Below are positions 33,779 to 48,700 of a stretch of DNA of 64,000 nt, in pieces. Source of the stretch: Macropodus opercularis (taxonomy: Eukaryota; Chordata; Actinopteri; Anabantiformes; Osphronemidae); the NCBI GenBank assembly GCA_030770545.1, contig JAUCMP010000031.1, positions 402,001 to 466,000 of the forward strand. The letters run 5' to 3'. Made by a program: the position numbers and the translations under genes. Within the stretch, counting starts at the first letter, position 1, and every line of letters starts with the position of its first letter. Under the pieces are notes generated by a model. The model searched no databases. It was not told the DNA's origin and worked only from the letters and a program-made list of their open reading frames with translations.

Positions 33779-36700
33779 ATGCCCAAGACAAGCAAACTAA
33801 AGAAACGGAGCAGAGATGCTGACCATCTCCCCCCTAAACAGAGCAGGCTAACGCGCATGGACATTTCACCGTGTCTGTGCTTTCACAGCCCAGCCAGTCT
33901 GTTTGAGAGCCTTGTCCAGCCTATTGGGGAGGAGCAATTCTTCGCTGAGTATTGGGAAAAGAAACCCCTTCATCTTGAAAGGTCTAATCCCAGTACAGCC
34001 TCCTACTACAAGTCTTTGTTCCAAATGTCTGATTTGCATAGCCTGTGTACTCAAGGTCTAGAGTACTACAGGGATGTCAATGTTGTTCGCTGCATCAATG
34101 GCAAGAAAAAGGTCTTAAACAAGGAGGGCCAAGTTGACAGCACTGTTCTCAATAGGAACTTGGTTGAGAACAAGGCCACTATCCAGTTTCACCAGCCACA
34201 GAGGTTCAAGGTAGGTCGGAAGAGAAGCTATGTATCTCATGTTTTTTATTTGCTGCAAATGTTAATCCATTCCTTTTTATCTGAACACCAGATCAATTGA
34301 CTTGTGTCATATAAAGTTGACCAATAATAATTTAGACATTGGCTTGGAATCATTTAATTAAGTTTGGTTTAATTTACTTAAATAGTGCACGTGATACTGA
34401 TCTGAATTCACTTTGGGGTGGTAAAGACCTTACAGAATCATTTGAAGTTATTCGGCACAATGATCTATAGAGGACAAATTAACTGTGACTTGTTCTTTGT
34501 TTATCATAAATGAAGGGTTTAGAGTTTATTCAAATGTAGCCAATACTTTGATACAGAGACATTTTTAGCCTGTGTGTAGTATATATTGGCTGGGAGCATA
34601 CATTTTTAGAACCTTGCACTGTCATAGTTGGATGGACAGAGTTGTGTGTTGTAGAAATTCTTCTATATTAATCTAAGAGTTTTTCATTCTCAAAAGAATT
34701 AAATGATAAAAACCTGCGTTAAATTTATTCAAGAACAGAGACCCTCACAATAAGACATTGTTGAGGGACCAAAAACCCACCTTTTTATTTTTCACTGCTC
34801 TGTTCCATCTTCCCTTTGCCCTTAAAAGAACAAAACCCTGGGTGGTAGTAACTCCTAAATGACCAAACCTTACATCACCATTTGGAATAACTGCAACAAC
34901 AGGCACAACACAACACAAACACATATGTAAAACATATGTAATTTGCCACAAATGTAAAGAATCCATTATATAATTGATTGTTTTCACAATCAGCATCCTT
35001 AAGGCCTCATTGGGAGAAAAACCACCCTTGGTTCAGTTGTAGTCCCTTTTCTTTTGGAAGCATAGAAACTAGAACTTGATGTTATGGTCACAAAGGATTT
35101 AGAGATGGGTCTAAATAATTTTGTATTTACCTGTAAATGACTCTGCACAGAACAGTATCATGACTAATCATAGGTTGTTGAAGCTTACAGACTTGCATGC
35201 ATGCTTCCTAAATCTCATAACAAAGTGTTGCTTTGAGAGTCTGAGCTGTGGCATTTTCTCTTCAACCTGAACAGGTTAAATGATACCCATTGCTTTATTC
35301 AACTTTATTTATAAGTCGTTGTTATTATGGGATTTGTTGGATGTTTTATATTATTGTGTAAGGTGTCAAACTTACTTTGTAAAGTGCTTTGAGATTTTAT
35401 TGTAAATTGGTGCTATGTAAATCACTCAGTTGAATTATTAACACATAATATGTAGGTAATGAACAGAAATGCAGAGGTTATTAAACAGATTTATCATTAT
35501 TATTACTATTGCTATTAGTGTCAGTGTTATCCACAGTTCAATTCAGTTCAGTGTGTTTATATAGTGTCAATTCACAATAAAGGTTATCTGAAGGCACTTG
35601 TAAAGTTAAGTTTAGGGCCTTGCAGAATTAAAACATACAATGACATAGAAAAGCCAACAAATACCACTTGAGCAAGTATTTTTAAATTGATAAATTGTAA
35701 GTTATAAATTTGATTACATTTTTAATAGTTTTAGTGGAGAAACTGGGTCAACGTGGGCAGCAGCGACAAGTTTGTGTAGAGAACAGAGGGGGAAAAAAAG
35801 GCAGTCCTAAAAGTAGAGAGGGTGACTGCTTCTCAATCCCGAATAAATTTCAGTTCAGATTACAACAAGATCCTTTATATATATATATAACTGGTTCCAA
35901 AGGAGAATAGTATCCAGGTTTTTGTATTTCAGTCGTCGTTAGACTGAAATGACCCAACTAAGAATAATTCAAAAGTACATATCAGCAAAAATGTGAATTT
36001 TTCCATTCCGAGAAAATGGACTTGGTTTTGGACAGACAAACAACCTGATTTTGTGGGCCACATAGGCTTCAACACACACACATTGAACATTACAGAACAC
36101 TACAGAAAACTGAAGGCCTGTACTCTTGTATACTCTGCGTTAAACTAATTGAAGACAACACAAGATGGTGCACGACCTGCTCCTGGCCAACAGCCTGGAC
36201 GAGTTCTACTGCCGCTTTGACAGACAAGAGAACAGACTCAACACCCCCATCAGCCAATGATCTGCAGCAGCCTCTCCTCCAGTACCTGGTTCACACATCA
36301 GTGTCCCCCTCACACCACACCTCTCTCCATCAAAGAGGGAGAGGTAAACGGCTAAACCCCTGGAAAACAGCAGGCCCGGGCTCTGTCTACCCTTCCCCTT
36401 GTTTTTGGTTTTCACGGATATTTTTAACACTGTAGTGTTCCAAGTGACCAGAACCATCTCTAACTATACGCTTTGTCAAAAAGAAAAGACACCGGTTGAT
36501 CTACTCTATGCCCCCATGTACAAAGAGGTTTGGGGCAACTTGCACGGGGAAACATCTGTAAATGACAAGAAAGAAGATCGGCTGATTGCTCAAATTAATA
36601 TAAATATGACGGTGTGACAGATTCCAATCTTTTTTTTCCAATGCATGTCTTAAGATTAAGATGCTTTGAGCGACCGAAATATGTGTATTATCACCACACC

Positions 36701-39700
36701 AAATTAAGTAGTTAAAGCTCCCTCCATATGGTCTACTAACCAATGTTCAATACTCTTCTGCATGTGAGAGTTTTTTAGTAGGCTGCCTTTTGTGTAAAAT
36801 AAATACAGTAGAGTATGACAATAAAAACGACAACTTGCTAATCTTTTTTTCACACCACTCAACTGATGGTCCTCGCAAAGTGCCAGCCTCGCCTGGATAA
36901 GGCATGTGGCAGAGTTAGCTTCTGTTGTTATGCTTATCTAAGACAACACAGCTGGATGGTAAAATTCAAACGTACTGTTAATGGGGAAACTACAAATGAA
37001 AAATACTATTAAATGCAATGAAAAACAAACAAAACACTGACAGTTGACTCCTCACAATTAAATGCTCTCCAAATGACATCCACTACATTCTAGCCAAAAA
37101 AAACTTTACACCATATTTGTCATTATATTTTTAAAAAGTACAACAAAAATAAAGGCAACCACATGTGTGGAATCTACCAATTGTAGATTGTTATGCTTAT
37201 CTGTGCTAAATTAACTAAACTAAGGTCTCAGATGTTCTTTTAAGAAATAATTTTAATTATAATAAAAACGTATACTTATTTGTATTGTAAAAACATGAAC
37301 ACATATAATGTTTGTGCAGTATTAGTTTAAGCAGACTGTATTTTTCTGTTGCCGTGACTGAAAAACCCAACTAATCCCAAATGTCACAGCATCCGTCTCA
37401 GACTCAGCAATGGTTTGTAGGTCCTGTCGGAGTCCAGTGGAGCTGGACACTGGAGACTTGGTTGTGGCTTTATTTGAAATGAATAAAGAAGTGTCTCAAT
37501 GGTATATAAACATTTACTTGTATTTATTGGCTGTTAGTTTGTGCTGTTTAAATGTAATTAGCAAATTTAAGTTGTTAGACATATTTATCACATTGTCATT
37601 TACCCTTTTTTTCATTTAGTAATGGTTATTATATATAAAATATTCAGAGGATTGTCAGGGTCACAAGATCTTACTTAAATCCACCCTACAACTATTATAT
37701 AACTAATAAAAATTTAATTGTGTCTTATGTATTAACAGGATTCATCCAAATTTGAGCCTAATCTGAGGAAAATCCTTGTCAATCCAATATAAATGACTCC
37801 ACTGCACCTTCCCGTATTCAATAACAGCATTTTCTATGCTTAGCATGTTTAGCTGCTTACTAAAGCTAGAGGACTGTGGAAAGGCAGTGAAGTTTGGAAG
37901 TTTTAGTGGCCACATCTTTGTTGAGGCTGGAAGAGGGAGTAGGTTGGATTGAAACTTGTTAGTAAGTCATAACATTCTCATAAAATATGTAAAGGGATGT
38001 GTCTACATATGCCCCAAAGCCATATAATAGTACTAAAATGGTCTCTAGTCATATTCTTTTATTTAAGATAATGTGGCATAATTAGTACATGCTCATGCCC
38101 AACAGTAATTGTGCCTAAAGCAGAGAGATATGACCGTGCTCTGTCTCACAGTGTAAACCGTCTGTTTTCATAAAAACAAACAAGTTATTTAGAATGAACA
38201 TATCTATTGGACATGTTTGTTTCAAGATTTCTTGCTGGAAAAAGGCTGCAGTGCTCCCTTATTGATCCAACGGTACCTGGAGAGTGTTAGCAGGCAATTG
38301 CAGCTTTAAATTGCACATACTCACTTGTTGAACAGCTATTAGTAACCTTGTTACACATCAACATGCCAGCGTAATCTGAATTTCTTGAGAGAAATCTACC
38401 TTGCGCATGCTTAAAGGTGTGGGATTTGTTGTTACCTTGTAAAGTTCCTTGAGTTAACCTTTGTTGTGAATTGGTGCTGTATGAGGAAAAGCTGGATTGA
38501 ATTCAACTGAACTTCTGAGACTTTCTTTATCATTTTTATATATTCGTGTTGGTTTTCTGTCTGTTTTCAGGATGAACTATGGAGAATCCAGGAGAAGCTG
38601 GAGTGTTACTTTGGTGCCTTGGTGGGTTCTAATGTCTACATCACACCACAGGATTCTCAGGGTCTTCCAGTTCACTATGATGATGTTGAGGTATAGTAAA
38701 TCCATAAACTATGTGCATATTGCAAACCATCAATCTAAAGTATTTACATAACAGAACTTTGAAACCGGCAAGTTTTAGGATCATTTAATTGCCGGGTGAA
38801 TGGTGGAAGAAGTTGTGGTATGTTACTGGAGTAACATTAGTAATTACAAGCTGTTGTTCCTATTACTTTATTGTAAAATGTCCATGATGTCTATACTTGT
38901 ATGGACAGTTGTGTCCATACATATGACATATGTACACAACTGGGCAGTGCAGGAACCTCTAACAAGGGTTTCTAGTTTTGTTATATCTGAGGATCTTTGT
39001 TGGCTTAGTGATTGTTATCAGAGTTACTGTCTGATAATCACCATAGGCAGCAATTCGTGTTCCTTTTTAGAATCATTGGGAATTTCAGATTCACAGTCAG
39101 ACACAGGCTGTGTCTCCCAGCCCAGCGCAGAACATCTCCCTCCCAGCTCAATCTAGGGAGACCTGCGTCAGCCAAATGTGACTACTTCAAATTTAGTCAA
39201 GCTCAGCTGAACCTAAGAGTCAATGAATGACTTGTTTCTCTGAAAGGAACCTCACTAGGCCAGATGTGTTCTCTTGAGTGTCTCTATATTCAAGAACATT
39301 TGACCAGCGATGACATGTTTAGCCGCCTGTCGTCGCTTCCCCGCTGGCTGTAGGTGTCCAGCAAACGATGTGGGCTTCATAGACAATTGGAGCAGTTTTT
39401 GGGGAAAACCTGGGCTGATTAGAAGAGACGATGGAGTCTCTGCTCTCTAGTAACATGGCCAAGTTGATTAGACTCCCTAAACCATGACCCAGAGTGGAGC
39501 CCAGGACGCAGAGTCGCAGTCTTACAGGCCTCTCTGCAGACTCTCAGCCGCCACCACCTCGTAGCTGTAACACTCCCATTGAGACTGTGTCTGCTCCCAA
39601 ACCACCTAAATTATATAAATCACAAATAAATACAAGAGGAGTGATTCACAGGAATCTAATAAACATCAAGACAGAACAAAGTAAAAATAATAATAATATA

Positions 39701-42700
39701 ATATAATATCAGATTTCTCTCTTTTAAATCTCTGTTAATAAATGACTTGATCAGTGACCATCACATAGATTTATTTAGTCTCACTGAAACCTGGCTGCAG
39801 CAGGATGAATACGTTCGTCTAAATGAGTCGACTCCAACCAGTCACATCAACCATCATATTCCTAGAAGTTCAGGTAGAGGTGGAGGAGTAGCAGCAATAT
39901 ATAACTCAGATTTATTAATTACTCCTAGGCCTAAACTTAGCTCTAATTCTTTTGAAAGCCTCACTCTGAGCCTTTCTCACTCAGACTGTAAAACCCAGAA
40001 ACCAGTTGTGTTCTGATCTTCATCAAAGTTGCAATAGAAAAACACAGTCTCCTTAAAGTAATACTGCACAAACATTATGTTTTTATTGAACATAACAATT
40101 AACATTCACAGTGCAGGGTGGAAAAGTATTTGAACCTTTGTAGTTAATAACTGTTGTTGGCTGGTCTGGTGTGAATCGCTTTCTTGAGGTCATGCCACAG
40201 AGTCTCAATTGGGTTGAGGTCAGGACTTGACCAAGTCCAGAAGTTCTGCAGTATGTTTTTTTTTTGGACAGCAGTGGTTCCTCCCATAGACTCCATTCTT
40301 GTTTAATGTTTTATTCATTGTACATTTGTCAACATAAATGTTAGCATGTGCTAGAGATTTCTGTAAGTCTTGAGCTGACACTCTAGGATTCTTCTTCACC
40401 TCTGTACAGGAGAATAGCAATAGTACTGAACTTTGAGAGGTGGACTCACTTCTGTGGGATACTGTATATATTAATATAACATGTGTGTGTTTTGTGTATA
40501 TGCTTGAGACAATTTTTTATGTTGTGCCAAATATTGCCATGACTTTATGTTCTTGATGAAAGGATGGTGTTGTGGCTGATTAAGTACAATATGTTTAAGA
40601 ATTTATTAATTTATATTTTCCCAGGTATTTATTTTGCAGCTAGAGGGGGAAAAACATTGGCTTCTTTATAGTCCTACTGTTCCACTGGCAAAAGAATACA
40701 GCGTGGAGTCAAAGGAGAGGATTGGCAAGCCAATCCTAGATGTTATATTGAAGGTATGCTGTGTTTCTTTTTTCTTACTTATTGATACACACTTTGACAT
40801 TAAAACTATGTTTTTATGAATGTAGGCAACAATTAGGACCAAAGTAACATTAAATGATCGTAATCAAAGAATTTACTACACAGGAGGAATGGTTTAAATT
40901 CCTCACAACTGGTCTAAAAACATGAGTTAAGTGAGAATTGCAGTGAATATTACAATACGCTTGAGGGCATGAAAACACTTTAGGATCCCCTGGAAGAGCT
41001 GAACACAGTGTACAGCCACAGCAGGCAAACAGTAGACAACCCAGTTCTGGATTGCTTCAATAACTGTTTAATAACATGTAGCTAATGCAAGTCATTACTG
41101 CTACACAGAATATGACTCACAATGACTCAAACACCTTGCACATGACCTACTAATGCTCTTACTTCATATTGTGACTGAAGTAAGAATAGCTCCTATAGCC
41201 GAGCAGTAGCTGTGGACCCAGCAGAAATTCTACAGCAACAGGAGAAGGATGCTGTACTGCTCACTGAAGATACAGAAACCCTGAAACTTTATAAATCGAC
41301 ACATCCTGCCAAATTTTTGAAGTTTGAATTGCAAAAAACTGGATTACAACTGGAAGATAGTATACGATCAATAATATAATAATAATAACAGAAATGGGGG
41401 GTATTTTTTATGAAGTGCAACTGTGGTAACAATTGTGCATTATTTCAAGTCACCGTTGGTAAAAAGAAATCTGTAGAGTTTGTAGTGATGTCCCAATCAT
41501 ACTGCAACATTGCAAGCTAATAAAATCTATCACAATAGGAAAATCTCTATATCTATATATAGATCTATATATAGGCCGCAGTTTGAGATTATATTTGCAA
41601 TGCAAGACCGATTTTAGCAACTGAAATGTCTCATTAAATTTGTGTTATTTCTTTTATTTATAATATTGTATTGTACTGATATGATCTCTCCGTAGGCAGG
41701 AGATCTTTTGTACTTTCCTAGAGGAACAATTCATCAAGCCAGTACTCCAGCAGGAGTGGAGCATTCCATTCATTTGACTATCAGCACCTACCAAAAAATG
41801 TAAGACAGCTCCTTTTACACTGGTACTTCCCTGGGTTATGCACCATCACCGAACACACTGGTCACACACCAAGGTGTATCTATTTCGTCATAACCTAGTG
41901 GCAGCACATACGGAAAAATAAGCTTTTACATGTACTAGGAATGAATAATTGCGGAAAGTAATGGGCTCTTGGCAAGCATGTAAAATATGGAACTGCACTT
42001 TGCACTTGCTGTGATACACATTTGCTTAAAATGAAGGTGTTCCTCTAACAGTTTGTATAGACTTGTATCCAGTACAAGTCTATAGGAGACATATATTTAT
42101 TTATTTTATTTTTTATTTTTGGCCTGCTTCAACGTTCTGTTCATTGTTCAGACATAAGGTGGTGCATCCTAGTTGTGTTTAGACGCACACACATTAAGCA
42201 TCAGTCACAGAGCACCACACAAGTAATTGTCTTTATTTGTCATAACAATAATCTAAAACTTCCTAACTTTCTTCACCTGAAACTTTGCCCTATAACTAAG
42301 CTGCAATCAATTCAATTCAATTCAATTCAACTTTATTTATATAGCGCCAATTCACAACATCAGTTATCTCAGGGCACTTTACAAGTAAGGTTTTAAGACC
42401 TTACACAACTAAACCCAACAATTCCCACATAGAGCAAGCTTTTAATTGTAGCCAATCGATAAATTGTACATTTAAATAGCAACAGTGGAAAAACTCCCTC
42501 TCTAACGAGGAAGAAACCTCCAGCAGACCCAGGCTCAGTGTGGGCGGCCATCTGCCTTGACCGGTTGGGGTGAGGGGATAGAGAAGAGAGAAAAGAACAC
42601 AACAACAACAACAAAACAAGCAGCAACAGAACACAGGCAGGATGGTTGGACCAGCAACTGAACACTGGAGACACACGACTCTGAGTCTGATGATACCTGT

Positions 42701-45700
42701 AGATGAGGATAGAGAGAGACAGAAGGGGAGAAGCACAACTAGGAGAGAACAGAGACAAAGTTAGTCACATGTGGACATGGAGGCATGTTAGTGGATAGAA
42801 GAAAAAGAGAAAAAAGAGCTCAGTCAATAAAGGACGTCCCCCAGCATCTAAGTCTATAGCAGCTTAACTAAGAGATGGTTCAGGGTGACCAGAACCATCT
42901 CTAACTATACGCTTTGTCAAAAAGAAAGGTTTTAAGCCTAGTTTTAAAACTAGAGAGGGTGTCTGCTTCTCGAACCTGGACTGGAAGCTGGTTCCATAGG
43001 AGAGGAGCTTGGTAGCTAAATGCTCTGCCTCCCATTCTACATTTAGAAACTCTAGGAACCACAAGCAGACCAGCGCTCTGAGAACGAAGCGTTCTGTTGG
43101 GAGCATAAGGAGCGATGAGGTCTTTAAGATAAGATGGAGCTTTATTATGAAGAGCTTTGTAAGTGAGGAGAAGAATTTTGAATTCTATCCTAGTTTTGAC
43201 AGGGAGCCAATGCAGAGAAGCTAATGTAGGAGAAATGTGATCTCTCTTCCTAAGTCCAGTCAGACTCTGGCTGCAGCATTTTGAATTAATTGGAGGATTT
43301 TCAAAGAGTTATTGGGACAAACTATGAGTATCAAGTTACAGTAGTCAAGCCTAGAGGTAACAAATGCATGGATTAATTTTTCAGCATCACTCTGTGAGAG
43401 GATGCTCCTAATTTTAGCAATATTCCTCAGGTGGAAGTAGGCAGTTCTAGAGATTTCTTTAATATATGGTGTAAAGGACAGATCTTGGTCAACAATGACA
43501 CCAAGGTTCCTACAGTAGAACTTGAAGCTGACGTTATGTCATCCAGAGTAACAATCTGATTCAATAAAGAGTCTCTCTGGTTTTTAGCACCAATTATAAT
43601 AACCTCAGTTTTATCTGAATTCAGTTGTAGAAAGTTATGGGACATCCAGGATTTGATATCATTTAAACAAGTCTGAAGTTTGACTAATTGGTTTGTTTCC
43701 TCTGGTTTCATGGACAAATATAACTGAGTATCATCTGCATAGCAGTGGAAATTTATAGAATGTTTTCTAATAATATTACCAAGGGGAGACATGTAAAGAC
43801 TGAAAAGTATTGGACCAAGCACAGAACCCTGTGGAAGATTGATCATGAACATGAACAAATTGGAATCTGTTCAACAGATAAGACTTAAACCATCCCAACG
43901 CTATGTTCCAGTCCCTGCAATAGAGTCTTGTGATCTATCGTATCAAATGCTGCACTAAGATCTAACAGGACAAGTACAGAAACTAGACCATTGTCTGAAG
44001 CTGTGAGAAGATCATTAGTGACTCTAATCAGAGCTGTTTCTGTGCTATGATGTATCTGAATCCTGACTGGAAATCTTCATATAGGTCATTTCTACGCAAG
44101 TGGTCACATAATTGTTTAGCTACGGTTTTTTCAAGAACTTTAGAAATAAAGGGCAGATTGGATATAGGCCTATAATTTGCAAGTTCTCTAGGGTCAAGAG
44201 TAGGTTTTTTCAATAAAGGTTTGACCACAGCAACTTTAAAAGCCTGTGGTACGTAGCCTGTAACCAGCGATTGGTTGGTTTGATTTAATATGGACGTGCT
44301 GATTAATGGAAGAATTTCTTTGAGTAATCTGGTTGGGATTGGGTCTAAGATACAAGTAGCTGATTTAGCAGAGTTAATTATTGAAGTTAACTCAGTCTGA
44401 TCTATACGGGAAAAACAGTTTAAGTAAGACATAGGTCTAACCAGCAGATCTAAGGCTGTTGGATCTGCAGATCGGTTTATGACTTTTGTTGACAGATTCT
44501 GATAAATCTTTTCTCTATGAATTTCTTTACCAATAAAATCATAACCATTAAAGTCGTTGCTGCTGAGATTTAAAGGGACACTAGGCTCAACACAACTATG
44601 ACTCTTAGTCAGCCTGGTTACAGAGCTGAAAAGAAACCTGGGGTTGTTTTTATTTTCCTCAATTAATGATGAATAGTATGTGGTTCTAGCAACCCGAAGT
44701 GCTTTTTTATATAGTATTAAACTGTCTTTCCATGCTAGACAGGATTCACCTAATTTGTTGGAACGCCACAATCTTTCTAGTTTTCGAGTCCTCTGCTTAA
44801 GGCTGCGGATCTGAGTTATAACATGAAGCCAACCTCCTCTGATTCACTGGCTTCTTCTTCAGCAACAGTGTCTAAAATTGTAGCATCATCAACAAGACAA
44901 TCTACCTGCTCATGATTCAGATGACTGCTCTCCTCTGTGTAGCTACAAGGGAATGAGACAAAAGATGATGGAATCATCTCCTTAAATCTAACAACAGAAT
45001 CATCAGATAAACATCTGCTGTAATAGAACTTATTTCCAACTGTTGTCAGGTCTGTTATGGTAAATTCAAATTTTATTAAGAAATGGTCAGATAACAGAGG
45101 GTTTTGAGGCAGAACTTTTAAATGATCAATCTCAACCCCATAAGTCAGGACAAGATCCAGAGTATGATTAAGACAGTGAGTGGGTTCATTCACACGCTGA
45201 CTAAAACCAATAGAATCCAGTAGTGAATTAAATGCAATGTTGAGACAGTTACTGTCAACATCTACATGAATATTAAAGTCGCCCACTACAATCACTTTAT
45301 CTGTGCTGAGAACTAAGTTAGATAAAAACTCTGAGAATTCAGTTAAGATCTGAATATGGACCAGGAGGACGGTAGACAACACAGAACACAACTGGTTTCT
45401 GGGTTTTACAGTCTGAGTGAGAAAGGCTCAGAGTGAGGCTCTCAAAAGAATTATAGTTATGTTTAGGGCTAGTAATTAATAAATCTGAGTTATATATTGC
45501 TGCTACTCCTCCACCTCTACCTGAACTTCTAGGAATATGATGGTTGATGTGACTGGTTGGAGTTGACTCATTCAGACAAACGTATTCATCCTGCTGCAGC
45601 CAGGTTTCAGTGAGACTAAATAAATCTATGTGATGGTCACTTATCAAGTCATTTATTAACAGAGATTTAGAAGAGAGAAATCTGATATTTAATAGACCAC

Positions 45701-48700
45701 ATTTAATTAGTATTAAATGTGGTATAATATGCAGTATGCATATTATGCAGTATAATTTTGTGCGGTGAACAGGAATCTTAAACCAGCAGTGAACAAGGTG
45801 AGTAAACAGGCAAGTGAACACAAAGGCTAGGCCTCAGCAGGCCGGAGGGTCCGACACATAACATAAGTGGGTTTAGAGAGAACTGCGTCTGTTTGAGAGA
45901 TGGTTTAAACAGCACCAGTAGCTGACAAACATGTCTGGAAGTGGCACATAAATGGAACCGAGCTGTGGCGCGCAGTGCCTCCTACAGATACTATAAAAGA
46001 TGACAAGTGGTGCTGAATTATTTTAAATTTGTTCTCAGGTCATGGGGAGATTTGCTAATGGATGTATTTCCTAGCCTACTGAGTGATGCAAGCAAGACTG
46101 AAGTCAGCCTAAGAGAAGGCATGCCCACAAGACTACTACTGGTAAAAATGTTCTATTACTTTGTTGTCAGGATTTGTGTATAATATATCGAACCCCAAAG
46201 GATGGTCATGCAGAACCAGACTTGTCTGCAGCTATTTATTTGATTGAAAATATAAGGTGTTGTGATGTCTGTGTCTTGTCATGTCCACCTCAAGTTGAAC
46301 ATTTGAGGCAGCAGTTTCACAGTTGACATTGTACAGCAGTAGTCTTTGTTTTTGTGTGTATAGGGTGAAGCCAAAGGCCTGGACACCAGCAGGCAACTGG
46401 CAACTGGTCTCAGATTTCTGGCTGATAAAATTGAAACAGGGACGCTGGAGGCCCGCTCGATTCAAATGAAGAGAGACTTTATTATGAACAGACTGCCGCC
46501 ATACAACCAGCAGCTACTTAAGCCATGTGAGCTTCTTTGTGATTACTGAATGTGTTCAAATGTGTACAAGACACTATATATAATGTTCACATCAACAAGA
46601 CTTTCCTCTACTTTTGTTTGTGTTATAGCTGATAGGGTTCCTGTCTTGGAAGATGTGGTTTGTTTGAGGTGTAAAGACCACATGATTATAACAGTAGAGC
46701 CAGGTAACGAGAGAACGGTAAGTTTGTCATTTTGCATGTGTTCATTTGCAATTATAACTAATTCTAACTCAACATTTTACCTGTAAGACCTGGAACAAGG
46801 TTTTTAATTCTTTGGATACCCTTTTGCAATTTGGACCCCCATCTATCTGACTAGTTATTGTGCCATTTTATTTTTTTCTCTCCTTATTTGTCAGACCCTG
46901 TTCTCTATAACTCACCATGCTGTATTTAACCGTAACACAATTAAATCTCTTTAAATGCTCTCAAAATACACTTCCCGTAAAAAGCGGCACCACTTGTGGA
47001 CCCAAATTCACAATCCTCACAAGATACAATAAAACACAATTTAATTTAATCAAACACAGGCAAGGTTAATAAACAGGCAAAGGCTAGACAAGTCAAATAG
47101 GAACACAAACCAGAAGATCACAATCTTCAATGCAGTGCAGGAGATAAACTACATTATTATGTCTATGGAGCTTTTCAGTCATCCAGGTAAAGTTGTCTGA
47201 TATTCACTGGACTTTTTCTTTTCCATCGAAATGTTCCACCACATATTTAACGTAATAACAGTAATATTGGCCAGACGATTAGCAGTGCCATAAAGTCCCT
47301 AATGACCGAATGTTATTTAGATTGTAGGGCTTCCTGCAGATTTTCTCATCTCTGTAGACCACATTTGAAGCTCTCCTAAGTTAGGGTTACAATTTTTGGT
47401 CACTTTACTAAAAATGCCCTTCTGGTTTGATTTGACATCTTTAGACTAATATTGACTTTAAGACAAAATTTAAGGCGAGGTTTCAAACTTATTTCGATCC
47501 ACAATTATTGTGGCCACTCTGCGCCTGGCACCCCTGAAATGTTTTCCTAAATTCTGCTGAACTCTAAAGAGTGCCTTGAACCTTGTCTTTTTTTTACTGT
47601 ATGTCCTGACATTCAGTGAACTGTGGAACGTTTTAATTCTCAGGTATGGGCTTTTCTAAACAATGCCTATTCAGTTTAGTTCATCTTGTATCAACAAGAT
47701 GCACCTAACTGCAATTTGGAGTGTCACATAAAAGAGTGCAATTTTATTTTTTAGGTATTTGCAAAAATGCAAAAAACATTTTGATTTATTTATTGTCTAG
47801 AATGTATTATTTAATTTATGAATGTTTTTAATTTGTTTATGTGAACAAAGGACACAACACAAACATAAAAGACTGAATTTAGTGTGTGTGTGTTTTCAGG
47901 ATGAGACCACAGAGCTGGTAGTCTTTGTATTACATTCCTTAAAGAACCAAAGGGAAAGTCACATGATGCATGGAATGTGTGATGAAGAAGAGGAGCATAA
48001 TGTATCCTGGGTATGATGTGACACTGAGTCAAAATGTCTCAAAGCTAACGTAACTTTTTTTGTATAGATATACAGTGTAATATTTATTACCTTACATTTG
48101 CGACAGTACCACCAAACAAAAGATGTGGCACCGCGTAGAAACTTGTTTCTCAATTTTAAAAGAGAAATTATGAATACGTCCCGTAAATTAATTATATTTG
48201 AAAGTAGTTGTACAGTTAAATAATTTTAATAGAGAACATGGAGTAAGTGTTCATATTAGGTTAATCAAAATTTATCTATAATTACTGTTCATGTACATTG
48301 ACCTGATAACTGAGAATAATCTAAAGTAAAGTGAAAGATCAGTCTCTTTGTTGATGCACACTACTGGTCAAAGAATAGGAAAGTGACTTTTTTTTTATAT
48401 ATATTTTCAGTATTTTATAGTACTGATGAATTATGTACTGAAAACATTTTAAAATCTTATTATATGTATTGGAAAGTGGTCTCAACTAACTCTCATGATT
48501 TATAGACTATATTGTCAAGAATTGATTTGTGACCGTATTGTGCTTTAGCGTGATGTAATAATACCCCAAAGGCCCCAAAAAATAACTGCTCAGGTAAAAC
48601 AAACAAACAAACAAATTATTTTGGTTATAGATATTGTGTATTTGTATTATTTTAGTATTATCTATTTTTACATAGTGCAGATATTGTAGATGTGACTTAA

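Noticed and set aside
42393..42758. Overlapping 60-120-codon open frames rich in Ser, Leu and Cys
   Set aside because: They lie in the 3' UTR of the minus-strand LINE and change frame freely; not proteins.
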